NCBI RefSeq assembly: GCF_000720135.1
Contig: NZ_JOIU01000013.1
Coordinates: 128,511-192,510, forward strand
DNA from: Streptomyces sp. NRRL S-1022
GTDB lineage: Bacteria; Actinomycetota; Actinomycetes; Streptomycetales; Streptomycetaceae
Reading direction: 5' to 3'
Length of the DNA: 64,000 nucleotides
The position numbers and the translations under genes were made by a program. Under the pieces are notes generated by a model. That model worked only from the letters and a program-made list of their open reading frames with translations. It was not told the origin of the DNA and made no database searches. Each line of letters starts with the position of its first letter. The stretch's first letter is position 1. This document shows positions 9,087 to 17,605 of the stretch, piece after piece.

Positions 9087-9323
9087 ATGGCGAAGCCGCC
9101 TGTGCGCAAGCCTAAGAAGAAGGTCTGCGCTTTCTGCAAGGACAAGGTCACGTACGTGGACTACAAGGACACGAACATGCTGCGGAAGTTCATTTCCGAC
9201 CGCGGCAAGATCCGTGCCCGCCGCGTGACCGGCAACTGCACGCAGCACCAGCGTGACGTCGCCACGGCCGTGAAGAACAGCCGTGAGATGGCGCTGCTGC
9301 CCTACACGTCCACCGCGCGCTAA
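9087..9323 (+). CDS. rpsR: 30S ribosomal protein bS18, zinc-binding (C+) form
   Basis: 78 aa. KVCAFCKDK near the N-terminus and a third Cys in TGNCTQHQ mark the zinc-containing C+ type. Actinobacteria often hold a second, zinc-free S18 under Zur control elsewhere (family knowledge). The ribosome site GGAG precedes the ATG at 9087. Third gene of the operon. Confidence 0.97.
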   Translation: MAKPPVRKPKKKVCAFCKDKVTYVDYKDTNMLRKFISDRGKIRARRVTGNCTQHQRDVATAVKNSREMALLPYTSTAR

Positions 9324-9341
9324 GGGAAGGGTGACCGACTC

Positions 9342-9788
9342 ATGAAGATCATCCTCACCCACGAGGTCTCCGGCCTCGGTGCCGCGGGCGACGTCGTGGA
9401 CGTCAAGGACGGTTACGCTCGCAACTACCTGATCCCGCGGAAGTTCGCTATCCGCTGGACCAAGGGTGGCGAGAAGGACGTCGAGCAGATCCGTCGTGCT
9501 CGCAAGATCCACGAGATCCAGACCATCGAGCAGGCCAACCAGGTCAAGGGTCAGCTCGAAGGCGTGAAGGTCCGTCTGGCCGTCCGCTCCGGCGACTCCG
9601 GCCGTCTCTTCGGTTCCGTCACCCCGGCCGACATCGCGTCCGCGATCAAGGCTTCCGGTGGCCCCGAGGTGGACAAGCGCCGCATCGAGCTGACCGCTCC
9701 GATCAAGACCCTGGGCGCCCACGAGACGTCCGTGCGTCTGCACCCCGAGGTTGCCGCCAAGGTCAACATCGAGGTCGTCGCGGCCTGA
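9342..9788 (+). CDS. rplI: 50S ribosomal protein bL9
   Basis: 148 aa. The N-terminal domain starts [13 protein letters not shown] and has the [13 protein letters not shown] loop of L9; a long connecting helix leads to the C-terminal domain (about 80-148). Preceded by GGGAAGGGTGA, 18 nt after the rpsR stop. Last gene of the operon, closed by the strong terminator at 9818. Confidence 0.98.
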   Translation: MKIILTHEVSGLGAAGDVVDVKDGYARNYLIPRKFAIRWTKGGEKDVEQIRRARKIHEIQTIEQANQVKGQLEGVKVRLAVRSGDSGRLFGSVTPADIASAIKASGGPEVDKRRIELTAPIKTLGAHETSVRLHPEVAAKVNIEVVAA

Positions 9789-9817
9789 TCGCCGCGTGAT
9801 CGCTGTGCTCGCTTGAG

Positions 9818-9864
9818 CCAGTGAAAAGGGGCCGTACCTTCAGGGTGCGGCCCCTTTTCACTGG
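9818..9864. terminator. Strong bidirectional terminator rplI / MATE
   Basis: A 17-bp perfect inverted repeat, CCAGTGAAAAGGGGCCG at 9818-9834 and its complement at 9848-9864. The A-run and T-run in the arms allow termination in both directions between the convergent rplI and MATE genes. Confidence 0.92.
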
Positions 9865-9874
9865 CCGAGGGCAT

Positions 9875-9888
9875 GTTTCACGTGAAAC
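9875..9888. promoter_or_regulatory. parS site (perfect)
   Basis: GTTTCACGTGAAAC, intergenic, 10 bp after the bidirectional terminator and just before the MATE stop codon. Confidence 0.93.
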
Positions 9889-9890
9889 GG

Positions 9891-11228
9891 TCAGCGGGCC
9901 GCGCCAGTCACGAGCCAGCGTCCCGAGCGGGTACGCAGCCACAGGGTCAGCATGCGGATCGTCATCATCAACGTCATCGCTGCCCAGAGCGCGGTGAGCC
10001 CGCCGCCGAAAGTGGGGACGAGCAGGGCCACCGGAGCGAACACCGCCAAGGTGACGACCATGGCCCAGGCCAGATAGGGACCGTCACCCGCGCCCATCAG
10101 GACCCCGTCCAGGACGAAGACGATCCCACAGACGGGCTGTGAGAGCGCCACGAGCAGCAGGGCCGGCAACGCGGCGTCCTTGACTCCGGTGTCGCTGGTG
10201 AACAGCGGCAGGAAGGCCGGTCGTGCGGCCACCACGAGCAGGCCCAGTACGACACCGGTCGCGATGCCCCACTGGATCATGCGCCGACAGGCCTGGCGAG
10301 CCCCCTGCGCGTCGTCCGCGCCGAGATAGCGGCCGATGATGGCCTGCCCCGCGATGGCGATCGCGTCCAACGCGAAGGCCAGCAGGCTCCACAGGGACAG
10401 GACGATCTGGTGCGCGGCGATGTCGGCGTCCCCGAGGTGTGCCGCGACGGCTGTGGCGATCATGAGAATCGCCCGCAGGGAGAGCGTGCGGACGAGGAGC
10501 GGAACGCCGGCCTGGGCGGAGGCCCGGATACCGGCGGCATCGGGCCGGAGGGAGGCACCGTGCCGGCGGGCTCCGCGGACGACGACGGTCAGATAGACGG
10601 CGGCCATGCCGCACTGGGCGATGACCGTGCCCCAGGCCGAACCGGCGATGCCGAGCCCGGCGCCGTAGACCAGTCCCGCGTTGAGCGCGGCGTTGGCGAT
10701 GAAGCCGGCGACGGCGACGTAGAGCGGGGTCCTGGTGTTCTGTAGACCGCGCAGTACTCCGGTCGCGGCCAGGACGATGAGCATGGCCGGGATGCCCAGG
10801 GAAGAGACACGCAGATATGTGGTGGCGTAGGGGGCCGCTGTGGTGGAGGCGCCGAAGAGGTCCACGATGCCGGAGGCCAGGGGGAGGACGACGGCGATGA
10901 CGGCAAGGCCGAGCAGCAGCGCCAGCCAGATGCCGTCCATGCCCTGGCGGATGGCTGCCGGGAGATCACCGGCACCGACGCGGCGGGCCACCGCGGCGGT
11001 GGTGGCGTAGGCGAGGAAGACGAAGACGCTCACGGCGGTGGTCAGGAGCGCGGAGGCGACACCGAGACCGGCGAGTTGAGCGGTCCCGAGGTGGCCGACG
11101 ATCGCACTGTCCGCCATGACGAAGAGAGGCTCGGCGACCAGGGCGCCGAAGGCCGGGACGGCCAGCGCGACGATTTCGCGGTCGTGCCGGCGCCGGGTGG
11201 CCTTGGGGATCTCTGGAGCCTGTGTCAT
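9891..11228 (-). CDS. MATE-family efflux transporter (DinF-like)
   Basis: 445-aa multidrug and toxin extrusion type transporter with about twelve hydrophobic segments in two pseudo-symmetric halves, for example GALVAEPLFVMADSAIVGHLG at the start of the first (here cut to PLFVMADSAIVGHLG). It would couple cation influx to export of organic cations; substrates are unknown. ATG 11228 is chosen; an upstream ATG (11234) and TTG (11237) are in frame, and none has a clear ribosome site, so a leaderless transcript is possible. It lies between rplI and dnaB as in other Streptomyces. Confidence 0.88.
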   Translation of the reverse strand: MTQAPEIPKATRRRHDREIVALAVPAFGALVAEPLFVMADSAIVGHLGTAQLAGLGVASALLTTAVSVFVFLAYATTAAVARRVGAGDLPAAIRQGMDGIWLALLLGLAVIAVVLPLASGIVDLFGASTTAAPYATTYLRVSSLGIPAMLIVLAATGVLRGLQNTRTPLYVAVAGFIANAALNAGLVYGAGLGIAGSAWGTVIAQCGMAAVYLTVVVRGARRHGASLRPDAAGIRASAQAGVPLLVRTLSLRAILMIATAVAAHLGDADIAAHQIVLSLWSLLAFALDAIAIAGQAIIGRYLGADDAQGARQACRRMIQWGIATGVVLGLLVVAARPAFLPLFTSDTGVKDAALPALLLVALSQPVCGIVFVLDGVLMGAGDGPYLAWAMVVTLAVFAPVALLVPTFGGGLTALWAAMTLMMTIRMLTLWLRTRSGRWLVTGAAR

Positions 11229-11709
11229 GAGCATCAATGTAATCGTCCACAGGTAAGAGATGCAATTGGCAAGTGATCCTTACTTCCGGTCGAAGGGTGT
11301 GTCCTTTCGGGTGCCGTTCGAGGCGATCTTGGCCCGACTGGGGAAGTTTTTTCTCTGCACAGCCGGTGGATCATAAAAGTGCAGGTCAACGGCTTGTTGG
11401 TCCGGAGATCGAGGGCTTGTTCACAGGGCTTTCCACCGGGTCGTGCACAGGTTTCGCCGAGTTCTCCACAGCATCGGGGCGGTCGTCCACATGGCCTGTG
11501 GATAACCAGATTGGCTGACGGTGCCGACGGGCCTACGGTTGTCCGGCGCCCGCTCCTTCCTCCGGCCCGGCAAGCGCTCTTCTTCCGGTCGGAGAATCGT
11601 CACAAATCAGACGTGCCAGAACCGGAGTTGGGCCTCTCAGTTGTCAGTGTCGTGCCGTACAAAAGAGGACACGGCGAGGTCCGCCGTGCGGACGGGAGGA
11701 GGTGGCTCG
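11229..11709. promoter_or_regulatory. dnaB upstream region with a DnaA-box cluster
   Basis: 481 bp without a gene. Between 11417 and 11505 it has four DnaA-box-like nonamers: TTGTTCACA (11417), TTCTCCACA (11462), TCGTCCACA (11483), each one mismatch from TTGTCCACA or TTATCCACA, and a perfect TGTGGATAA (11497-11505, minus orientation). The stretch around 11345 (TTTTTT) and 11371 (ATCATAAAAG) is AT-rich for this genome. Binding of DnaA near its own helicase gene is an inference. Confidence 0.72.
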
Positions 11710-13188
11710 GTGAGCATTTCCGAGCCCTTGGACGATCCGTGGGCCGACAGCGGGCCCAGTGATCGTCTGCCGGCCTCCCGTCGGCGCAGTGACGGCGGCC
11801 GGGGTCGTGACGAACAGCACGACCGGGGCCGGGACAACGGGACCTGGGACGGCGGAGGTTCGTCCTTCGAGCGGATCCCGCCGCAGGACCTGGACGCCGA
11901 GCAGTCGGTCCTGGGCGGCATGCTGCTGTCCAAGGACGCCATCGCCGACGTCGTCGAGATCCTCAAGGGCCACGACTTCTACAAGCCCGCGCACGAGACG
12001 ATCTACACCGCCATCCTGGACGTCTACGCCAAGGGCGAGCCGGCCGACCCGATCACCATCGCCGCCGAACTCACCAAGCGCGGCGAGATCAACAAGGTCG
12101 GCGGCGCCGCGTATCTGCACAGCCTCGTCCAGACCGTCCCGACGGCGGCCAACGCCGAGTACTACGCGGAGATCGTCCACGAGCGGGCCGTCCTGCGCCG
12201 CCTGGTCGAAGCCGGCACCCGCATCACGCAGATGGGATACGCGGCCGACGGCGACGTGGACGAGATCGTCAACAGCGCCCAGGCCGAGATCTACGCCGTC
12301 ACCGAGCAGCGCACCAGCGAGGACTATCTTCCCCTGGGCGACATCATGGAGGGCGCCCTCGACGAGATCGAGGCGATCGGCTCACGCAGCGGTGAGATGA
12401 CCGGGGTGCCCACCGGGTTCACCGACTTCGACTCGCTGACGAACGGCCTCCACCCCGGGCAGATGATCGTCATCGCGGCCCGGCCCGCCATGGGTAAGTC
12501 GACCCTCGCCCTGGACTTCGCGCGGGCCGCCTCCATCAAGAACAACCTGCCGAGCGTCATCTTCTCGCTCGAAATGGGCCGCAACGAGATCGCGATGCGT
12601 CTGCTGTCCGCCGAGGCGCGGGTCGCCCTGCACCACATGCGGTCCGGCACGATGACGGACGAGGACTGGACGCGGCTCGCTCGCCGGATGCCGGACGTGT
12701 CGGCCGCGCCGCTCTACATCGACGACTCCCCGAACCTGTCGATGATGGAGATCCGGGCCAAGTGCCGCCGCCTCAAGCAGCGCAACGACCTGAAGCTGGT
12801 CGTCATCGACTACCTCCAGCTGATGCAGTCCGGCGGCTCCAAGCGCGCCGAGAGCCGTCAGCAGGAGGTCTCGGACATGTCCCGAAACCTCAAGCTGCTC
12901 GCGAAGGAGCTGGAGATCCCGGTCATCGCCCTCTCCCAGCTCAACCGTGGTCCCGAGCAGCGCACCGACAAGAAGCCGATGGTCTCCGACCTGCGTGAGT
13001 CCGGCTCCATCGAGCAGGACGCCGACATGGTCATCCTGCTGCACCGCGAGGACGCCTACGAGAAGGAGTCACCGCGCGCGGGCGAGGCCGACCTGATCGT
13101 CGCCAAGCACCGAAACGGTCCGACGGCCACCATCACGGTCGCGTTCCAGGGCCACTACTCCCGTTTCGTGGACATGGCCCAGACCTGA
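11710..13188 (+). CDS. dnaB: Replicative DNA helicase DnaB
   Basis: 492 aa. N-terminal primase-interacting domain (about 55-160, starting DLDAEQSVLGGMLL), linker, then a RecA-type motor with Walker A AARPAMGKST (Lys 263) and Walker B LVVIDYLQLM (Asp 367), and the HRED and AKHRNGP motifs near the end. GTG at 11710 is chosen because GGGAGGAGG lies just upstream; in-frame codons further up lack such a site. No intein interrupts it. Opens the fork as a hexamer. Directly upstream is a cluster of DnaA boxes. Confidence 0.96.
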   Translation: MSISEPLDDPWADSGPSDRLPASRRRSDGGRGRDEQHDRGRDNGTWDGGGSSFERIPPQDLDAEQSVLGGMLLSKDAIADVVEILKGHDFYKPAHETIYTAILDVYAKGEPADPITIAAELTKRGEINKVGGAAYLHSLVQTVPTAANAEYYAEIVHERAVLRRLVEAGTRITQMGYAADGDVDEIVNSAQAEIYAVTEQRTSEDYLPLGDIMEGALDEIEAIGSRSGEMTGVPTGFTDFDSLTNGLHPGQMIVIAARPAMGKSTLALDFARAASIKNNLPSVIFSLEMGRNEIAMRLLSAEARVALHHMRSGTMTDEDWTRLARRMPDVSAAPLYIDDSPNLSMMEIRAKCRRLKQRNDLKLVVIDYLQLMQSGGSKRAESRQQEVSDMSRNLKLLAKELEIPVIALSQLNRGPEQRTDKKPMVSDLRESGSIEQDADMVILLHREDAYEKESPRAGEADLIVAKHRNGPTATITVAFQGHYSRFVDMAQT

Positions 13189-13191
13189 TCC

Positions 13192-13216
13192 GCCGGGCAC
13201 CGACGAGGTGCCCGGC
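13192..13216 (+). terminator. Terminator hairpin after dnaB
   Basis: A 10-bp perfect stem (GCCGGGCACC, 13192-13201, with 13207-13216) and GACGA loop, starting 4 nt after the dnaB stop codon. There is no T-run, as usual for Streptomyces terminators. Confidence 0.8.
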
Positions 13217-13259
13217 AAATGGATTCGACGCCCGCCTCCGTACCGGGTGGACTGGCCCC

Positions 13260-14645
13260 ATGACGACAACACAGGAAGCGCTGCTCCCCGGCACGCGCCG
13301 AGCCCTGCTGCACCGGATCGCCGTCGCGCAGACCGAGGGACGGGCTCCGTCGCTGGTCGCCGCCGTCGTGCGGGACGGGCAGGCCGTGTGGCACGGGGCG
13401 CGGACCTCGGTGGACGGACACGGTCCGGACGACACCGTGCAGTACCGGATCGGGTCCATCACCAAGACCTTCACCGCCGTGCTGGTGATGCGGCTGCGCG
13501 ACGAGGGCGCGCTCGATCTCGGCGATCCGCTGGAGAAGCACCTGCCGGGCACCGGTGCGGGGGAGGCGACGATCGCGGAACTCCTCGCGCACACCGCGGG
13601 GTTGGCGGCCGAATCACCCGCGCCCTGGTGGGAACGGACGCCCGGGTCCCTGCGGCCCGAGCTGAACGATGTGCTCGGCGAACAGCCCCTGCTGCATCCC
13701 GTCGGCCGGCGGCACCATTACTCCAACCCCGGCTACACCGTGCTCGGCGCCCTGGTGGAAGAGCTGCGCGGCGCTTCGTGGGAGGAGGTGCTGCGCGACG
13801 AGGTCCTGGAGCCGCTCGGCCTGCACCGGACGAGCATGCAGCCGGTCTTCCCGCACGCGGGTGGCTGGGCCGTGCACCCGTGGGCCGACGCGATGCTGCC
13901 CGAACCGTCGGAGGACCTGGGGCGGATGGCGCCGGCCGGTCAGCTCTGGTCGACCACCGGGGACCTCGCGCGGTTCGCCGCGTTCCTGGCCCGGGGGGAC
14001 GACCGGGTCCTGAGTGCGGACTCGGTGCGGGAGATGCGCACCCCGGCGGCGCCCGCCGAGGCCGCGGACGTGCTGGACGGGGTGACATACGGACTGGGGC
14101 TGCAGATCCAGCGCCGCGAGGGCCGGCTGCTCGTCGGGCACTCCGGTTCCCTGCCCGGCTTCCTGGCGAACCTGAGCATCAGCGTGGAGGACGACGTGGC
14201 CGCGGTGGTGCTGGCGAACTGCACCAGCGGACCGCTGCTGGGTGCCGTGGGAGCCGACCTCGTCCGGATCGTCGCCGAGGCGGAGCCGCGCATCCCGGAG
14301 CCCTGGCGGCCACTGCGCGAGGTCGATCCGGCGGTGCTGGAGCTGGTGGGGCAGTGGTACTGGGGCACTCATGCCTTCGGGCTGCGCGCGACCGCCGATG
14401 GTCTTCTCTCCCTGGCACCGCTGGCCGGCGGCGGTCGCAGGGCCCGCTTCCGGGCGAACGGCGACGGCACCTGGACGGGCCTGGAGGGGTACTACGCCGG
14501 TGAGCTGCTGCGGCCCGTACGGCGTCCCGACGGATCCGTGAGCCACCTCGATCTCGGCTCGTTCGTGTTCACCCGGCAGCCGTACGACTCCGAGGCCCCG
14601 GTGCCCGGCGGCGTGGATCCGCAGGGATGGCGCGGCATCGGCTAG
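13260..14645 (+). CDS. Serine hydrolase, beta-lactamase class C / D-peptidase family
   Basis: 461-aa penicillin-recognising hydrolase. It has the three family motifs: SITK (Ser 66, Lys 69), YSN (Tyr 154) and HSG (His 294), the last in place of KTG, as in esterase/D-aminopeptidase-like members. The last 110 residues form a second beta-rich domain of the kind fused to EstB/Pab87-like enzymes. No signal peptide is visible, so it is probably cytoplasmic. Substrate unknown: a D-amino peptide, ester or beta-lactam are all possible. Single gene following dnaB, ending at a parS-containing inverted repeat. Confidence 0.85.
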   Translation: MTTTQEALLPGTRRALLHRIAVAQTEGRAPSLVAAVVRDGQAVWHGARTSVDGHGPDDTVQYRIGSITKTFTAVLVMRLRDEGALDLGDPLEKHLPGTGAGEATIAELLAHTAGLAAESPAPWWERTPGSLRPELNDVLGEQPLLHPVGRRHHYSNPGYTVLGALVEELRGASWEEVLRDEVLEPLGLHRTSMQPVFPHAGGWAVHPWADAMLPEPSEDLGRMAPAGQLWSTTGDLARFAAFLARGDDRVLSADSVREMRTPAAPAEAADVLDGVTYGLGLQIQRREGRLLVGHSGSLPGFLANLSISVEDDVAAVVLANCTSGPLLGAVGADLVRIVAEAEPRIPEPWRPLREVDPAVLELVGQWYWGTHAFGLRATADGLLSLAPLAGGGRRARFRANGDGTWTGLEGYYAGELLRPVRRPDGSVSHLDLGSFVFTRQPYDSEAPVPGGVDPQGWRGIG

Positions 14646-14657
14646 TCCGTGACTGTC

Positions 14658-14689
14658 CAGGGGTGGGTTTCACGTGAAACGCACCCCTG
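14658..14689. repeat. Inverted repeat enclosing a perfect parS
   Basis: CAGGGGTG (14658-14665), one G, the perfect parS GTTTCACGTGAAAC (14667-14680), one G, then CACCCCTG (14682-14689). The symmetry extends the ParB site to 32 bp with a single mismatched pair. It lies between two convergent genes and could also act as a transcription terminator. Confidence 0.85.
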
Positions 14690-14738
14690 CCCCTTCCGGC
14701 CTCCCGCTCCGTGACGCGTCCGGCGGCTCAGGGCGCGG

Positions 14739-15191
14739 TCAGAGCCGCAGCTTGAAGCCCTCGTGGGAAGCCGTGAAGCCCAGCCGCTCGTAGAAGCGGT
14801 GGGCGTCGGTGCGGCTCTTGTCGGACGTGAGCTGCACCATGTGGCAGTCGAGCGCCCGGGCGGTGTCGATCGCCCACTCGATCAGCCGGCTGCCGAGCCC
14901 GCTGCCGCGCTCGTCGGCGTGGATGCGCACGGCCTCGATGAGCGCGCGGGTCGCCCCCCTGTGGGAGAGCCCGGGGATGATCGTCAGCTGGAGGGTCCCG
15001 ATCACGCGGCCTGCGCGCACGGCGACGACGACATGCTGGTTCGGGTCGGCGGCGAGGCGCTTGAGTGCCGTCTCGTAGGGCGCCAGATCGCCGGGCGACT
15101 CGCGCTGGGCGCCGAGCGGATCGTCGGCGAGCATGGCGACGATCGCCGGCAGGTCGTCGGTGGTGGCGGCCCGTATTTCAAGATCGTCCAT
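14739..15191 (-). CDS. GNAT-family N-acetyltransferase
   Basis: 150-aa single GNAT domain. The acetyl-CoA loop is seen as RIHADERGSGLGSRLI (R/Q-x-x-G-x-G/A pattern), followed by FYERLGF typical of motif B. The substrate amine is unknown. ATG 15191 is preferred, with an AGGG sequence 10 nt before it; an ATG three codons upstream also exists. It follows the marR gene with a 10-nt gap, so the two are probably one transcript. Confidence 0.87.
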   Translation of the reverse strand: MDDLEIRAATTDDLPAIVAMLADDPLGAQRESPGDLAPYETALKRLAADPNQHVVVAVRAGRVIGTLQLTIIPGLSHRGATRALIEAVRIHADERGSGLGSRLIEWAIDTARALDCHMVQLTSDKSRTDAHRFYERLGFTASHEGFKLRL

Positions 15192-15201
15192 GTGTCGCAC
15201 C

Positions 15202-15660
15202 CTACGCGGACACGTTCAGCGACTCCACCACACGGACCAGCGGGGCCAGTTCGGGATGCTGGGCGGCGTCGTCCAGGGCCTCACGCAGCGCGGCGTCGTT
15301 GGTGGGCCGCGCCTCTTCCAGCAGCCGCAGGCCCGCCGGGGTGACGTTGGTGTAGATGCCGCGCCGGTCGGTGGGGCACAGGTAGCGCTCCAGCAGGCCG
15401 CGGTCCTCCAACCGGGTCACCAGGCGGGTGGTGGCGCTCTGGCTGAGCACGACCGCGTCGGCGACCTGCTTCATCTGCAGATGCCCGCCCTCACCGTCGT
15501 GCTGCCTGCTGAGCACGTCCAGCAGGGAGTACTCGCGCACGCTCAGGTCGTGTGTGGCCTGCAGTGCGCGCTCGATGTGCGCCTCGATCCTGCCGTGCAG
15601 CGCAGAGAGGGCACACCAGCCCTGGGCGAGAGCGGTGAGCGCGGGGTCCGTCGCTGTCAT
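15202..15660 (-). CDS. MarR-family transcriptional regulator
   Basis: 152-aa winged-helix regulator: dimerisation helices at both ends and a recognition region LSQSATTRLVTRLEDRGLL with the wing CPTDRRGIYTNVT. The ATG at 15660 follows GGAGGAG. Divergent from an MFS exporter, with nested inverted repeats in the 145-bp gap. By family behaviour it represses itself and the pump until a phenolic or drug ligand binds. Confidence 0.9.
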   Translation of the reverse strand: MTATDPALTALAQGWCALSALHGRIEAHIERALQATHDLSVREYSLLDVLSRQHDGEGGHLQMKQVADAVVLSQSATTRLVTRLEDRGLLERYLCPTDRRGIYTNVTPAGLRLLEEARPTNDAALREALDDAAQHPELAPLVRVVESLNVSA

Positions 15661-15709
15661 GGGGGTTCTCCTCCGTCCCGGGCGGCTCACCACAAGGGTA
15701 GAGCACTGC

Positions 15710-15780
15710 TGCAATAGTCTGCGCTTGCATATAGCCCGCGTCTGCAACTATTGTGAACGAACGCAAAGCGCTCCTGCAAT
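15710..15780. promoter_or_regulatory. Probable MarR operator region
   Basis: Nested inverted repeats: CAATAGT (15712-15718) with ACTATTG (15747-15753), and TTGCA (15725-15729) with TGCAA (15743-15747). The TGCAA/TTGCA half site occurs four times, the last near 15775. It lies between divergent marR and MFS genes, AT-rich against its surroundings. Confidence 0.65.
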
Positions 15781-15805
15781 CTTTTGGGAAGGGTGTACCC
15801 CCTCT

Positions 15806-17014
15806 ATGCCTCTCGCGCTTCTGGCCCTCGCGATCGGGGCCTTCGGAATCGGAACGACCGAGTTCGTGATCATGGGCTTGCTGCCCGAGGTCGCGGGCGA
15901 CTTCGGGGTCTCCATCCCCACGGCGGGCCTGCTCGTGACGGGCTACGCGCTCGGCGTGGTCGTCGGCGCCCCGCTGATGACCGTGCTCGGCACCAAGGTC
16001 CCGCGCAAGCGGATGCTGATGCTGCTGATGGGCCTGTTCATCGTCGGAAACCTGGTCTCCGCCGTGGCCCCGACCTTCGCGGTCATGCTGATCGGACGAG
16101 TGATCGCCTCGCTCGCCCACGGTGCCTTCTTCGGTATCGGCTCCGTCGTCGCCGCCGAACTCGTCGCGCCCGAGAAGAAGGCCGGCGCCATCGCCATGAT
16201 GTTCACCGGTCTGACCGTCGCCAACGTCGTCGGCGTCCCGCTGGGCACGTTCGTCGGACAGAGCGCCGGCTGGCGCGTCACCTTCGGCATCGTCGCCGGC
16301 CTCGGCGTCATCGGTCTCGCCGGTATCGCCAGGCTCGTGCCCGAGCTGCCGCGGCCGGAGGGCGTACACCTGCGGCACGAGCTGGCCGCCTTCAAGAACA
16401 CCCAGGTCCTGCTCGCCATGGCGATGACCGTCCTCGGCTTCGGCGGTGTCTTCGCGGCCATCACCTACATCGCGCCGATGATGACCCACATCGCCGGATT
16501 CGCCGACGGTTCGGTCACCTGGCTGCTGGTCCTGTTCGGCCTCGGCATGGTCGTCGGCAACCTCTTCGGTGGCAAGTTCGCCGACCGCGCCCTGATGCCG
16601 ATGCTGTACGTGTCCCTGGGCGCCCTGGCGGTCGTCCTGGCCCTCTTCACGCTCACCGCCCACAACAAGATCGCCGCTGCGGTGACCATCGCCCTGATCG
16701 GCGCCCTGGGCTTCGCCACCGTGCCGCCGCTGCAGAAGCGCGTCCTCGACCAGGCGCACGGCGCCCCGACGCTCGCCTCGGCCGTGAACATCGGCGCCTT
16801 CAACCTGGGCAACGCCCTGTCCGCCTGGCTCGGCGGCCTGGTGATCGCGGCCGGCCTCGGCTACACGTCCCCCAACTGGGTCGGCGCCGCGCTCGCCGCC
16901 GCCGCCCTGGTCCTCGCCTTCCTCTCGGCAGCCCTGGAGCGCCGCGACGGCGCGCACGGCACCGTGATCGCCTCCGGTACCCCGGCGGAGCAGCGCGCGC
17001 CCGCCCACCACTGA
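15806..17014 (+). CDS. MFS transporter, DHA1 family (YdhP/AraJ-like)
   Basis: 402 aa with twelve hydrophobic segments. The opening AIGAFGIGTTEFVIMGLLPE is characteristic of the DHA1 efflux group that includes chloramphenicol-resistance and arabinose-efflux-like proteins; motif A reads GTKVPRKRML. Proton-driven export of an unknown compound. ATG at 15806 follows GGGAAGGGTG. Controlled in all likelihood by the divergent MarR protein; a GlcG-like gene follows 97 nt downstream. Confidence 0.88.
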   Translation: MPLALLALAIGAFGIGTTEFVIMGLLPEVAGDFGVSIPTAGLLVTGYALGVVVGAPLMTVLGTKVPRKRMLMLLMGLFIVGNLVSAVAPTFAVMLIGRVIASLAHGAFFGIGSVVAAELVAPEKKAGAIAMMFTGLTVANVVGVPLGTFVGQSAGWRVTFGIVAGLGVIGLAGIARLVPELPRPEGVHLRHELAAFKNTQVLLAMAMTVLGFGGVFAAITYIAPMMTHIAGFADGSVTWLLVLFGLGMVVGNLFGGKFADRALMPMLYVSLGALAVVLALFTLTAHNKIAAAVTIALIGALGFATVPPLQKRVLDQAHGAPTLASAVNIGAFNLGNALSAWLGGLVIAAGLGYTSPNWVGAALAAAALVLAFLSAALERRDGAHGTVIASGTPAEQRAPAHH

Positions 17015-17111
17015 GCGGGCGCCTCACCACCCGTAACGCACAGACGTCCGTGCCGGGGGTCCACCCGGTACGGAAAACACCCGCCACAGCACCATGCAAG
17101 GAGACTGGTCC

Positions 17112-17531
17112 ATGAGCACCACCGCCGTCACCCCGCTCACCACCGAGGACGCCGAGCTGCTCGTCGCCACGGCCCGCCGGGCGGCCGAGGACGCCGGAGT
17201 CACGGTCAGCGTCACCGTCCTGGACGCCGGCGGCCACCTGCTCGCCTTCCGCCGCGACGACCGGGCCGTGCTGATCTCCGGCGAGACCAGCACCCGCAAG
17301 GCCTACACGGCCCTCCAGCTGAACGCCCCCACCGCCGACCTCGTCGACGCCGTCCAGCCCGGTGGCCTCTTCCACACGCTGCCGACGGCCCTGGACCGGC
17401 CGCTGCTCTTCATCGCGGGCGGTGTCCCGGTCCACCGCGACGGCCGGCTGATCGGAGCCATCGGTGTCGGCGGCGGTGCGCCGGAGCAGGACCACGGCTT
17501 CGCCACCGCGGCCGTCCAGGCGCTCGCCTGA
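17112..17531 (+). CDS. GlcG/HbpS-family heme-binding-like protein
   Basis: 139 aa, DUF336/GlcG fold: VTVLDAGGHLLAFRRDD, the TRKAYTA helix and the glycine-rich LIGAIGVGGG end are the family marks. HbpS of S. reticuli binds heme and senses redox stress outside the cell, but this protein has no signal peptide, so a cytoplasmic role is likely. AAGGAG lies upstream of ATG 17112. It probably shares transcription with the MFS gene. Confidence 0.85.
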   Translation: MSTTAVTPLTTEDAELLVATARRAAEDAGVTVSVTVLDAGGHLLAFRRDDRAVLISGETSTRKAYTALQLNAPTADLVDAVQPGGLFHTLPTALDRPLLFIAGGVPVHRDGRLIGAIGVGGGAPEQDHGFATAAVQALA

Positions 17532-17555
17532 GCCCCGGCCCGGGCCCCCATGACG

Positions 17556-17586
17556 CCGGCCCCGTCGCTTCGAGCGGCGGGGCCGG
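17556..17586. terminator. Terminator hairpin between convergent genes
   Basis: CCGGCCCCG (17556-17564) pairs with CGGGGCCGG (17578-17586) with an inner CGCT/AGCG stem and a TCG loop. Closes the MFS-GlcG transcript and faces the GNAT gene. Confidence 0.85.
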
Positions 17587-17605
17587 ACGTATGCCGCAGG
17601 AGGGC

